Assembly: GCF_015277775.1 (NCBI RefSeq) | Contig: NZ_CP063849.1 | Location: 7,269,501 to 7,333,500, forward strand | Length of the DNA: 64,000 bases | Source: Paludibaculum fermentans | Lineage (GTDB): Bacteria; Acidobacteriota; Terriglobia; Bryobacterales; Bryobacteraceae | Direction of reading: 5' to 3' | Part shown: positions 53,364 to 61,951 of the stretch, in pieces | Layout of the letters: the number at the start of each line of letters is the position of its first letter | How positions within the stretch are numbered: position 1 is the first letter of the stretch | The notes under the pieces: model-generated | The model's database searches: none | Told to the model about the DNA's origin: nothing | What the model saw: the letters and a program-made list of their open reading frames with translations, nothing else | Made by a program: the position numbers and the translations under genes

Positions 53364-54461
53364 GTGACGAAACCACCGGGAGTCGCGAAGACCGGCGCAT
53401 ACCAGCCCCTGTTCGATGGCATTGTCGCGTTGCTCGAAGAGTCCCGGCGCGCGGCAGGGCGAGCCGTCAACTCCATCATCACCTCGGCCTACTGGGAGAT
53501 CGGTCGACGCATCGTCGAGGAAGAACAATCCGGGCAACGCAAGGCGAACTACGGCGATCAACTGGTCGAGCAGTTGGCCATGGACCTCACGGCCCGATTC
53601 GGAAAGGGTTTTTCGAGAACCAACGTATTTCAGATGCGTCAGTTCTACCTCTCCTTCCAGGAGATTGTCCAGACACCGTCTGAACAATCTTCGGCGCTCA
53701 CAACCGTCCAGACAGCGTCTGGACAATTGCCGCCGTTTCCGCTCTCCTGGTCCCACTATGTCCGGTTGCTCTCCGTCCAGGATCTATCGGCCAGGCGTTT
53801 CTACGAGAAGCAGGCTTTGAGCTCCGGATGGTCCGTTCGCCAGTTGGACCGCCAGATCGCTTCTCAATTCTACGAGCGTTCCAAAGCCGCGCGGCGGAAT
53901 CTCGTAGCACGAAGGCAGCCGGGCGATGACCTCACACCCGACGAGCAAATCCGGGACCCTTTCGTACTCGAGTTTCTCGGCCTGAAAGACGAATACTCCG
54001 AACACGAACTCGAGGAGGCGTTGATCCAGCACCTGGAGCACTTTCTGTTGGAACTCGGAGACGACTTCGCCTTCATGGCCCGTCAGAAGCGTCTGCGGGT
54101 GGGCGATGAATGGTACCGGGTGGACTTGCTCTTCTTCCATCGCCGGCTGCGCAGCCTGATCCTCATCGATCTGAAACTCGGCCGCTTCTCCCACGCGGAC
54201 GCCGGCCAGATGAATCTCTATCTGAACTATGCCCGCGAACACTGGATCCTGCCCGGCGAGAACCCGCCCGTTGGCTTGGTGCTCTGTTCGGAACGGAACG
54301 ACGCGGTGGCGCACTACGCACTCGGAAACCTGAACAACCAAGTCTTAGCCCGGGAGTATAAGTTGAGCCTGCCAGAGGAGGGAGTCCTGGTGAGAGAAAT
54401 CTCGGACACCCGCCGTGCCCTGCAGCTTCGAGCCCAATTCAAGCCAACCGTCGACCCATAA
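53364..54461 (+). CDS. DUF1016 / YhcG-type PD-(D/E)XK nuclease
   Basis: The N-terminal DUF1016 helical domain (LLEESRRAAGRAVNSIITSA, YWEIGRRIVEEEQSG, LTARFGKGFSRTNVFQMRQF) is followed by LSWSHYVRLLSV and, from about residue 210, a PD-(D/E)XK nuclease core (LFFHRRLRSLILIDLKLGRF, Asp and the D-L-K pair, then AGQMNLYLNY). The length (365 aa) is typical. YhcG proteins travel with mobile DNA and are often near restriction or defence genes. Start GTG/ATG at 53364 follows 70 bases after the IS110 remnant. Confidence 0.9.
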   Translation: MTKPPGVAKTGAYQPLFDGIVALLEESRRAAGRAVNSIITSAYWEIGRRIVEEEQSGQRKANYGDQLVEQLAMDLTARFGKGFSRTNVFQMRQFYLSFQEIVQTPSEQSSALTTVQTASGQLPPFPLSWSHYVRLLSVQDLSARRFYEKQALSSGWSVRQLDRQIASQFYERSKAARRNLVARRQPGDDLTPDEQIRDPFVLEFLGLKDEYSEHELEEALIQHLEHFLLELGDDFAFMARQKRLRVGDEWYRVDLLFFHRRLRSLILIDLKLGRFSHADAGQMNLYLNYAREHWILPGENPPVGLVLCSERNDAVAHYALGNLNNQVLAREYKLSLPEEGVLVREISDTRRALQLRAQFKPTVDP

Positions 54462-54539
54462 GAAAGGCGACAGCCAGACCCAAGAAAAGCGTCCCCACCC
54501 CGCCAGGGACCAACCCGCCGCCTCGAAACCACCCCCCGT

Positions 54540-54687
54540 CCGCTCGACTTCTCCCCCATTTCCGCCCCGCCGCCAACAGCAGTTCACGAGTTCGAAATTT
54601 ATCGTCGCTTTCGAATCAATCGGTTACGCCGAAAAGCCCTCCAATTCATAGGATCGGCGTGTATAACGTTGCCCAAGGAGAACAACG
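54540..54687 (+). promoter_or_regulatory. Conserved leader of the cassette (copy 2)
   Basis: Aligns with 31430-31573. The arms TTCGAAA (54591-54597) and TTTCGAA (54609-54615) again enclose 11 bases of different sequence. CGAATCAATC, TGTATAAC and AAGGAGAACAA before ATG 54688 are shared. The conserved spacing and arms argue for a selected operator or hairpin common to both cassettes. Confidence 0.7.
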
Positions 54688-54942
54688 ATGCAGACTTTCA
54701 ATACGAATACGGACGACATGGTACGCTCGAGCCGTTTCCTGGTAACCACCCACGACCGTGCGAACGCGCCTGTGCATCTGCGGCCACAGGCTGCTGGCCT
54801 CATCACCTGCATCGCGGACCAAGCCCTCCTGGCAGCGCTCCGCGACGACGTCCACCAGCAGATCGGCCCCGCTCCGCGTCTCAAGCCGCGCAGGACCGTT
54901 CCCAGGGCCGCCCTCCCGGCCTCGAGGAGCAACGCCCGCTGA
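54688..54942 (+). CDS. Small cassette protein A' (84 aa), shortened relative of the 31574 gene
   Basis: Residues 1-60 match the protein at 31574 (MQTFNTNTDDMVRSSRFLV; LITCIADQALLAALRDDVHQ). The next 70 residues of that protein are absent, and the final ALPASRSNAR corresponds at DNA level to the other's last codons (GAGGAGCAA then CCCGCTGA). So it is an internally deleted version that has kept the leader, N-terminus and end. Function is unknown. Confidence 0.55.
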   Translation: MQTFNTNTDDMVRSSRFLVTTHDRANAPVHLRPQAAGLITCIADQALLAALRDDVHQQIGPAPRLKPRRTVPRAALPASRSNAR

Positions 54943-54963
54943 CCCCCAGCGCCGGGAACCGCC

Positions 54964-56292
54964 ATGGCCAACCAACCCATCTCCGAGCGCCGCCTCGCCG
55001 CCAACCGCGCCAACGCCCAGAAATCGACCGGGCCCCGCACCGCCGAAGGCAAGCTCCGGGTCTCACAGAACGCCACCCGCCACAACCTCTACTCCGGCCC
55101 GCACCACCTGCCGGAAGACATCGAAGCGCGTCTCTACCATCAGGCGCTGCAGCAGACCGCGGACATCGCCAACCCAAAGTTCCGCTCGCTCTCAGTACAC
55201 CGCCTGATCCTCCGGGGCCACGAGCGCCGCCTCTTCCAACTCGAAGGCAAGCTCTGGGCCGAAGCCCTCCGGGCCAACAACGAAGCCATCCCCCAAGCCG
55301 CGCTCTGGATCCGCGAGAACCAGGGCGAAGTCGTCCAGGCCCTGGGCCGCTATCACGCCTGGATCTGTGTGCGGATCCGGGCGATCCAGAAGTCCGCCTT
55401 CCCTTATCTGACGGGAGACGTGGCTCATCAGCAATCCATCCCCGCCCGAGTCCAGGCCCTCTTCGCCGCGGCCGCCGGTTCCACCCGGCCCATAGCGTTA
55501 ACCGCGCAAGCCAGTGCAACCCCCACGAACTCAGTGACTGCGGAAGACCAGGCGCCTGCGTCAGGCAACAGCAATCTCGTTCCGCCGCCCCTCGGCCTCC
55601 AACTTCTAGCAAAGGTGCAAGGCGCCTGCCGCCCGGTCCGCCCGGTCCCAGCCCCGCAACCAGTGAAGGCCATCCGCCCACCCACGGCCCCCGGCCTAAG
55701 CCTCCGTTTTCTCAAGCACGCCCGCAAACCCGCCCCGTCAAACGAAGCCAACCAGGCCCGCGAAGCAAACAGAGCCGCCGCAAACGGAGCCGCTGCAAAC
55801 GGAGCCGCGAGTGTCAACGAGCGGATAACCACCCAAAACTCCCCAACCAGCCACCCACCCGTGCCGCCCGTACCCACCGAGCCCCGCAACCCCGAACACC
55901 CCGACACCACGGCCGCCCCAGCGCCCACACCCGCGAACCGAGCCGCGAGTGTCAACGAGCGGGCAGCCACACGAAGCCCCCAACCATCTCTCCATCAAGG
56001 CCTCACGCCCAACCTCATCTCCTCCCCGGCCAGCACGGCCTCCACCCCGGAATCCACTCTCCCCGAGGCATCAAACCCAACCCCGAACCCCTCGCCGGTC
56101 CCAACCGCAGCCGCCACCCAGCCAATCCACCACCACATCCAATCGCGCGGCCCCCGTCCGGCCCCGCAATCCCGTCCGCCTGAGCGATCAAAGCCACCGC
56201 AACCCACTCAACCCCTCAACGCGGACCCATCATCAGGGGAAACGAAGCCACGATTGAGGCCCTCACCAGCCCTGCCACTGCCCGATTCCTAA
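54964..56292 (+). CDS. STGPRT-box protein with low-complexity tail
   Basis: The N-terminus has the box typical of a large uncharacterised bacterial family (RRLAANRANAQKSTGPRTAE, then GK and QNATRHNLYSG). It is followed by a helical domain to about residue 160 (LILRGHERRLFQLEGKLWAE, IWIRENQGEVVQALGRYHAW-like). From about 180 the protein becomes an Ala/Pro/Asn-rich tail that includes three tandem 15-base repeats (55771-55812) and two 23-base dispersed repeats. It sits 21 bases after A' with the same CCGGGAACC linker as in the first cassette. Function is unknown. Confidence 0.6.
   Translation: MANQPISERRLAANRANAQKSTGPRTAEGKLRVSQNATRHNLYSGPHHLPEDIEARLYHQALQQTADIANPKFRSLSVHRLILRGHERRLFQLEGKLWAEALRANNEAIPQAALWIRENQGEVVQALGRYHAWICVRIRAIQKSAFPYLTGDVAHQQSIPARVQALFAAAAGSTRPIALTAQASATPTNSVTAEDQAPASGNSNLVPPPLGLQLLAKVQGACRPVRPVPAPQPVKAIRPPTAPGLSLRFLKHARKPAPSNEANQAREANRAAANGAAANGAASVNERITTQNSPTSHPPVPPVPTEPRNPEHPDTTAAPAPTPANRAASVNERAATRSPQPSLHQGLTPNLISSPASTASTPESTLPEASNPTPNPSPVPTAAATQPIHHHIQSRGPRPAPQSRPPERSKPPQPTQPLNADPSSGETKPRLRPSPALPLPDS
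55802..55824 (+). repeat. 23-bp repeat GAGCCGCGAGTGTCAACGAG+CGG (copy 1)
   Basis: Identical to 55940-55962 and related to the intergenic elements at 22174 and 35684. Here it lies in frame inside the tail of the STGPRT-box gene, so the dispersed repeat has been taken into coding sequence. Confidence 0.7.
55940..55962 (+). repeat. 23-bp repeat (copy 2)
   Basis: Exact match to 55802-55824, 138 bases apart and in the same reading frame, so the encoded peptide (AASVNER) also repeats. Confidence 0.7.
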
Positions 56293-56623
56293 CGAAAAGC
56301 AATCCGCCCCCGCCGTTCGCTCGATCCCGGAGTACGGCCGAGCCTTCAATAGCAAGAGTCCAGCCGCAAGGCCACCACCACGGGCACCTACGCGCCCCAA
56401 CTCTCCAGTCACTTGATCTTTGACAATTAAATCCGGAATCCATCAGGGGCGCGGCGCACCCCGGCCTCCGCGCCACCAACCACCAGGGAATCTGAGGAAA
56501 CGAAGCCACCCCAACTGGGCCCAACGCCCCCCGGAAGCGATCTCCCCTTCCGGGTCCTGCCGGCCGGCACGGCCGCTACTCAGCCAATCAGGCGAATCAA
56601 ACCCAACACGGCCTCCGCCTGCG
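56293..56623. other. Intergenic region between convergent genes
   Basis: About 330 C-rich bases between two converging genes. I see no gene or clear terminator. AGGGGAAACGAAGCCACGA-like and GAGGAAACGAAGCCACC blocks (near 56236 and 56495) are short similar stretches about 260 bases apart, perhaps part of a further dispersed repeat. Confidence 0.35.
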
Positions 56624-59500
56624 TCAGCTCCGCCCCTCGCCGAACAGCCGCTCAAAATACTCTCGCGTCCGGCCCTGGATCTGCAGCAGCTCCAGCCCCA
56701 GCGGCTGGTCGCACAGATGCTCCGGCACCCACCGCCGCACCAGCTTGGTCAGCATCTGCAACTGCCACTCCGAGTTCGGCAGACTGCCCTCGGTATGCCC
56801 GGAGATCAGCCGCAGACCGTGGTCCACCGCCCGATAGAACGTCGCCGCGTTCTTTAGGAAATGCGCGTCATTCGGATCCAGGTGCCCCATCTGCTCCAGC
56901 ACCTCGATACGGGCCGGCGTGTTCAACACCTTGAAGAACAGGCCCGCGCCCCGCAGCCGCAAATACATCAGCGAGAAGTCGATGTCGTAGTACCCGCCCA
57001 CGGCCGTCTTCAGCGGATTGTCCTCGCTCAGTTCCTTCTCGATCCGCATCCGCATGTGGCGCAACTGCTGCTTCGACCGGCCGCTCTGTCCATACCGCCG
57101 CCAGTCCACCTTCTGCAGGTCGGCCAGGAACGAGGTGGCCCGTTCGACATCGCCCGCCACCGCCCTCGTCTTCATGTACGCGACGCCCTCCCACGCCTCC
57201 GCCGTCTTCGCGAAGTACTCGTGATAGGTGCTCTCGCTCTGCACCAGCGCGCCGCCCTTGCCGTTCGGGCACAGCCGCGTATCCACCGCGAACATCGTTC
57301 CATCGCCCGTATACGACGACAGGATGGTGACAATCTTCTCCGCTACCCGCGTCCAGAAGTGGAGCTCCGGCAGGTCCGCATCGGGGATGACGAACAGCAG
57401 GTCTGCGTCCGAGGCCAGGTCGAACTCCTGCATGCCCAGCCGCCCCAGCGCGATCACCATCATCTGCGATCCGGGCTCGTAGCCTGCCGTGGCCGGCGGA
57501 TTGGCGCTGAACGCCTGCGCGACCGCCAGCCGGTAGACCGAGGCGATCGCCGCGTCCGCCAGGGCCGAAGTCCGCTCCAGCGTCTCGAAGATCGGCACCT
57601 GCAGGCAGATGCTCTCCACCTGCAGCCGGAACATCTGCCGCAGGAAGAAGCGCCGCATCTCCACGGCATCTTCCAGCAGCGGCATGATCTCCGCGAACGC
57701 CGAAGTCGACCGGCCTCGCAGCCGCATCGTGCGGATCTCTTCGAAGTATTCCGGTTGCCGCATCAACTGTTCGGCGAAGTACGGGCTGTGGGCGAACAGG
57801 TCCAGCAGATACCCGCTCAGCACCGCGTCGCCGTTCAGCGCCTCCAGCCAGTCGTCGCGCTTGATCACCCGCTCCAGGAAATGCTCGAACGCCGTCAGCG
57901 AACGGCCCAGCCGGGCCCGCGCCACGGAGCCGGCAAAGCCCGGCGCCTTCTGGTCCAGGAACCGGATCAGGTTGCTCGACGGGGCTGCATCCGGACCGTT
58001 CGGCTCCGGCAGGCTCTCCACGTTCAGCCCGCCGGGCGGCGGCTGCGCCGGCGTATGCGTGTAGTACATCGTCTGCTGCGCATGGATGACGCGCTCGTAG
58101 ATCTCCTGCACATGTTCCAGGTGCGCGTTCAACGTCATCAGCAGCGCTTCCGGCGTAGTCTGGCCGCCCAGTAGCCCCGGCGGCATGCGGCGCGCCACCA
58201 GCGCCTGCTCTTCCAGCTTCTCCGGCAGTAGATGCGTCTGGCGGTCCGCCGCGAATTGCAGCCGGTGCTCCAGATGCCTCAGATACTGGTACGCCGAAGC
58301 CAGCCGCGAGTACTCTGAGTCCGACAGCAGGTCCTTGTCGCGCAACCGCACCAGCGCCAGCAGCGTCGACGAGTTGCGGATCCACGTCTCCCGGCCCCCG
58401 TGCAGCCGCTGCAGGCACTGCACCAGGAACTCGATGTCCCGGATCCCGCCCCGCGCCAGCTTCACGTCGATACCCGTCGCCCGCCGCCGCGAGCTCAGCT
58501 TCTCGTTCAACCGCTCCCGCGTCTCGGACATCGCTTCGATGTGCGAGAAGTCCAAGGTCGTCGAGTAGATCTTCGGCTGCACCCACTCCAGCAGTTGCCG
58601 GCCCGGCTCCTTGTCGCCGGCCGCCGTCCGCGCCTTGATCAGCATCTGCAACTCCCAGTCGCGGGCCCTGGTGTCGTAGTAGTTCTTCGCGGCGTCCATC
58701 GACAGGCACACCTCGCCCAGCCGCCCATCCGGCCTCAGCCGCAGGTCCACCCGGTAGATCATGCCCTCGGCCGTGTAGGTCCCCATCAGGTCTGTGAGCT
58801 GGTTCGAGATCTTCTTGAAGAACTCCTGGTTGCTGATCGCCTGCGCCCCGTCGGTGTTGCCCGGGCCCTCGTACACGAACATCAGGTCGATGTCCGAGCT
58901 GTAGTTCAGCTCCCGCCCGCCCAGTTTGCCCAGCGCCAGAATCGAGTAGCCGCACTCGCTTCCGTCCGCCAGTCTCGGCGAGCCATACTTCTGCGCCAGT
59001 TCCAGCCGGATCCGGCTATAGGCCGCGTCCAGCAGCGCGTCGGCCAGGTTGGAGAGCTCTTCCGTGATCTCCGGCAGGGCGCCAAACCCCAGCACATCCC
59101 TCAATAGGATCCGCAGGATCTGCTTCCGCCGGAACTCCGCCATGCGGAGGGCGGGCGAGGGCAGCGACCCGGATAGCAGCCAGTCGGCCAGCTCCGCATC
59201 GATCTCTTCCCGAGTCCGGCCGCGATGCAGCCAGCCCGCATGCAGCAACCCCAGCAGCCATACCGGATGCTGCAGCAGCTCTTCCGAAAGGAAGTCACTC
59301 GCGGAGAACACCGCCACCAGTGCCTGGAGGCCAAACGGGGAGTAGGCAATCTGTTGAAACTCGCTCGGATAGCGGGCACAAAACGTCTCCAGCCGGCGCA
59401 CCGCCACCTGCGGGTCTGCCGATTGGCTCAACAGGATTTCTAGTCCTTGCCGCAAATCCGGAGGGATGTCGTGTTCAACCGCCAGTAGAGAATCGTGCAA
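56624..59500 (-). CDS. glnE: Glutamine synthetase adenylyltransferase/deadenylylase
   Basis: At 958 aa this is full length. Two nucleotidyltransferase domains are visible: the N-terminal adenylyl-removing site (ILALGKLGGRELNYSSDIDL) and the C-terminal adenylyl-transferring site (VIALGRLGMQEFDLASDADL), each followed by its helical domain (for example ARGGIRDIEFLVQCLQRLHG and YYDIDFSLMYLRLRGAG). It modifies a Tyr on dodecameric GlnA in response to PII/glutamine. The target glnA lies 600 bases away on the same strand and carries that Tyr, so regulation by adenylylation is intact here. Confidence 0.95.
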   Translation of the reverse strand: MHDSLLAVEHDIPPDLRQGLEILLSQSADPQVAVRRLETFCARYPSEFQQIAYSPFGLQALVAVFSASDFLSEELLQHPVWLLGLLHAGWLHRGRTREEIDAELADWLLSGSLPSPALRMAEFRRKQILRILLRDVLGFGALPEITEELSNLADALLDAAYSRIRLELAQKYGSPRLADGSECGYSILALGKLGGRELNYSSDIDLMFVYEGPGNTDGAQAISNQEFFKKISNQLTDLMGTYTAEGMIYRVDLRLRPDGRLGEVCLSMDAAKNYYDTRARDWELQMLIKARTAAGDKEPGRQLLEWVQPKIYSTTLDFSHIEAMSETRERLNEKLSSRRRATGIDVKLARGGIRDIEFLVQCLQRLHGGRETWIRNSSTLLALVRLRDKDLLSDSEYSRLASAYQYLRHLEHRLQFAADRQTHLLPEKLEEQALVARRMPPGLLGGQTTPEALLMTLNAHLEHVQEIYERVIHAQQTMYYTHTPAQPPPGGLNVESLPEPNGPDAAPSSNLIRFLDQKAPGFAGSVARARLGRSLTAFEHFLERVIKRDDWLEALNGDAVLSGYLLDLFAHSPYFAEQLMRQPEYFEEIRTMRLRGRSTSAFAEIMPLLEDAVEMRRFFLRQMFRLQVESICLQVPIFETLERTSALADAAIASVYRLAVAQAFSANPPATAGYEPGSQMMVIALGRLGMQEFDLASDADLLFVIPDADLPELHFWTRVAEKIVTILSSYTGDGTMFAVDTRLCPNGKGGALVQSESTYHEYFAKTAEAWEGVAYMKTRAVAGDVERATSFLADLQKVDWRRYGQSGRSKQQLRHMRMRIEKELSEDNPLKTAVGGYYDIDFSLMYLRLRGAGLFFKVLNTPARIEVLEQMGHLDPNDAHFLKNAATFYRAVDHGLRLISGHTEGSLPNSEWQLQMLTKLVRRWVPEHLCDQPLGLELLQIQGRTREYFERLFGEGRS

Positions 59501-59518
59501 CGAGGCCGCCAGTCTGAC

Positions 59519-60016
59519 CTAGACTTTTTGATCTACTAAAGCGATTATAGCCCCGGTACAGATTCGTCCCGGCTGCACCACGCTGGCATAAAACCCGCAG
59601 CGGGCCCACTTCGCTGAGCCGGGGATCCCGTCCTTCTGATAGACCGCCCGCTGGATCTTGCCGGGCTCGCCGCTGTTGTACACTTCCAGCGTTTTGCACG
59701 GCTGCCGCAACTGCGTCAGCTCCAGCACCGCGTCGCCGGCTCGAAAGCGTTGACCCTCGCGCAGTTGGCGAAAATCGATGCCCTGCACCGTCAGGTTCTC
59801 GCCCAGCGCGCCCGGAGATACCGCAAAGCCCTCGGCCTGCAGTCCTTCCAGGTCCTCCAGCGAGATCAGCAGAATCGCCTTGCGCGGCCCGCCGTGATAC
59901 TTCAGGTTGCGCTGCACATCCCCGTCCAGGCCCAGCGGTCCGGCCCAGGCTTCCTGGATAGCGAGCTTAGGCACGCCGCCCTTCGAGATGCTGACTTGGA
60001 TGATCTGGCCGGCCAT
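59519..60016 (-). CDS. MOSC-domain protein
   Basis: Start ATG 60016 gives 165 aa. The domain shows VQRNLKYHGGPRKAILLISL, PGALGENLTVQGID, RAGDAVLELTQLRQPCKTLE (with the conserved Cys) and SGEPGKIQRAVYQKDGIPG. MOSC domains bind sulfur or molybdenum cofactor, and stand-alone YiiM-like members reduce N-hydroxylated compounds. It ends 18 bases before glnE and may share its transcript, although a terminator separates it from glnA. No functional link to nitrogen control is known to me. Confidence 0.9.
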   Translation of the reverse strand: MAGQIIQVSISKGGVPKLAIQEAWAGPLGLDGDVQRNLKYHGGPRKAILLISLEDLEGLQAEGFAVSPGALGENLTVQGIDFRQLREGQRFRAGDAVLELTQLRQPCKTLEVYNSGEPGKIQRAVYQKDGIPGSAKWARCGFYASVVQPGRICTGAIIALVDQKV

Positions 60017-60033
60017 GACTCCAGCCTGACACA

Positions 60034-60061
60034 CAAAAGGCGCGAGCCGGAACTCGCGCCT
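60034..60061 (-). terminator. Rho-independent terminator of glnA
   Basis: On the minus strand a perfect 9-bp stem (AGGCGCGAG / CTCGCGCCT, 6-base loop) is followed by TTTTGTGTG. It lies about 25 bases after the glnA stop and just before the MOSC start. It should reduce but may not abolish read-through into MOSC-glnE. Confidence 0.75.
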
Positions 60062-60084
60062 CTCGATCTCAGGAAACCATCCGT

Positions 60085-61494
60085 CTAGATGTCGTAGTAC
60101 AGCGCGAACTCGTACGGATGCGGGCGCAACCGGACCGCATCGGCCTCATTCTTCTGCTTGTACGTGATCCAGGTCTCCAGCAGTTCTTCCGTGAAGACGT
60201 CGTCCTTCAGGAGGAAGTTGTGGTCTTCTTCCAGGCACTGCAGGGCCTCGTCCAACGACGCAGGCATCGACGGGACGGCCTTCAGTTCCTCGGGCGACAG
60301 GTCGTAGATGTCCTTGTCCAGCGACTCGCCCGGATCGATCTTGTTGACGATCCCGTCCAGGCCGGCCATCAGCATGGCCGCGAACGCGAGGTACGGATTC
60401 GCCGACGGATCCGGCGGCCGGAACTCGACCCGCTTCGCCTTCGGGCTGGAGGAGTACATCGGAATGCGCACCGCGGCCGAGCGGTTGCGGCGCGAATAGG
60501 CAAGGTTCACCGGAGCTTCGTAGCCCGGCACCAGCCGCTTGTAGGAGTTGGTCGTCGGGGCGATGATCGCCGAGAGCGCCCGGGCGTGCTTCAGCAATCC
60601 GCCGATGTACCACAGCGCCATCTGGCTCAGCCCCGCATAGCCGTCGCCCGCGAACAGCGGTTGCCCGCCCTTCCACAGGCTCTGGTGGCAGTGCATGCCG
60701 CTGCCGTTGTCGCCGAAGAGCGGCTTCGGCATGAACGTGACCGTCTTGCCGTGACGGTAGGCCACGTTCCGGATGCAGTACTTGTACAGCATCATGTTGT
60801 CGGCCGACTTCACCATCGTGTCGAACCGCTGGTCGATCTCGCACTGCCCGGCCGTGGCGACTTCGTGATGGTGGCACTCGATGTCGAGCCCCACCTTCAA
60901 CATCGTCTCCACCATCTCGGCGCGCAGGTTTTGATAATGGTCCGTCGGCGGCAGCGGGAAGTAGCCTTCCTTATAGCGCGGCCGGTAGCCGAGGTTGTTG
61001 GCCTCGCGCCCGGAGTTCCAGCGCCCTTCTTCCGCGTCGATGAAATAGTAGCCGCTATGCGGATTCTGATCAAACCGGATGTTGTCGAAAATGAAGAACT
61101 CAGCTTCCGCGCCGAAATAGATCGTATCCGCGACGCCGCTGTTCTTCAGGTACATCTCGGCCTTCTTGGCGATCCAGCGCGGATCGCGGTCGTACTTCTG
61201 CCGCGTGATCGGATCCTGGATGTCGCCGATCATGCACAGCGTCGGCGTCTCGAAGAACGGATCCATATAGGCCGTGTTCGGATCCGGGATCAGCAGCATG
61301 TCGCTCTCGTTGATCGCAGCCCAGCCGCGGATGCTCGATCCGTCGATGCCGAAGCCTTCCTCGAAGCTGTCCTCGGTCAACTGGCCGATGGGGTATGAAA
61401 TGTGCTGGGCGAGGCCGGGCAGGTCTGTGAACCGCAAGTCGATCTGCCGTGCGCCCTGCTGTTTCGCGTACTCGATTACTTCATTGGGGGTCAT
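60085..61494 (-). CDS. glnA: Type I glutamine synthetase
   Basis: The 469-aa length equals classical GSI-beta. Signatures include the beta-grasp end ([19 protein letters not shown]), metal ligands in [27 protein letters not shown], the ATP loop [29 protein letters not shown] and [19 protein letters not shown]. By counting, the Tyr in [11 protein letters not shown] is residue 397, the canonical adenylylation site. Its glnE lies just downstream. It makes glutamine from glutamate, ammonia and ATP in the cytoplasm. Ribosome site AGGACC lies before ATG. Confidence 0.97.
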   Translation of the reverse strand: MTPNEVIEYAKQQGARQIDLRFTDLPGLAQHISYPIGQLTEDSFEEGFGIDGSSIRGWAAINESDMLLIPDPNTAYMDPFFETPTLCMIGDIQDPITRQKYDRDPRWIAKKAEMYLKNSGVADTIYFGAEAEFFIFDNIRFDQNPHSGYYFIDAEEGRWNSGREANNLGYRPRYKEGYFPLPPTDHYQNLRAEMVETMLKVGLDIECHHHEVATAGQCEIDQRFDTMVKSADNMMLYKYCIRNVAYRHGKTVTFMPKPLFGDNGSGMHCHQSLWKGGQPLFAGDGYAGLSQMALWYIGGLLKHARALSAIIAPTTNSYKRLVPGYEAPVNLAYSRRNRSAAVRIPMYSSSPKAKRVEFRPPDPSANPYLAFAAMLMAGLDGIVNKIDPGESLDKDIYDLSPEELKAVPSMPASLDEALQCLEEDHNFLLKDDVFTEELLETWITYKQKNEADAVRLRPHPYEFALYYDI

Positions 61495-61951
61495 CGTATG
61501 TAGGTCCTCTGGGGCCGTCGCAGTGTCGATTCTAACAGCGCAATGGGAAGGCAGGAAGCAGAATCCCCTGCGTCATAAGGTCAACTGATGCTGGTGGAGG
61601 CTGGCAGCGCTGTCCGAAAGAGCGTTGCGCGGCTTCGCAATTGGCCCCCAGGCGCGCCTGCCGTATCCTCTAAGTGACACTTGATGAGTGGGTTACGGTG
61701 CCCTCCGTTGCCTCATTAATTCCTCAAACCGAGCCCATAAAAAAATCCGATTACTAAAGAAGGCCAAACCCGTTGCTGGCACGGGGGGGCTGTGGCGGAT
61801 AATCAATCTTTGGTTGTACTTGCCCGGTCGGATCCCGGCCGGGTGTGTCGTTGGGCCGGAGTCGACGCAGGTTGATGGTGCCCCTTCGATCACTTCGTTC
61901 ACGGCTTTCCATCCAGGAGAGAATCTTAGATTCGTACGTCAGAGGAGATAG
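61495..61951. promoter_or_regulatory. Divergent control region between two glutamine synthetase genes
   Basis: No gene is supported in these 457 bases. They must hold both promoters. A GC-rich dyad (CCCGG, CCGGCCGGG) lies at about 61823-61842 and AGAGGAGATAG, a strong ribosome site, ends at 61951. I could not identify a sigma-54 box or known riboswitch. Confidence 0.45.

Noticed and set aside
55771-55812. CRISPR-like short tandem repeats
   Set aside because: The units are 15 bases without spacers and lie in frame in an Ala/Asn-rich coding tail. No cas gene is present.
61775-61800. Sigma-54 promoter upstream of the second glutamine synthetase (TGGCAC)
   Set aside because: The -12 element does not match at the required spacing.
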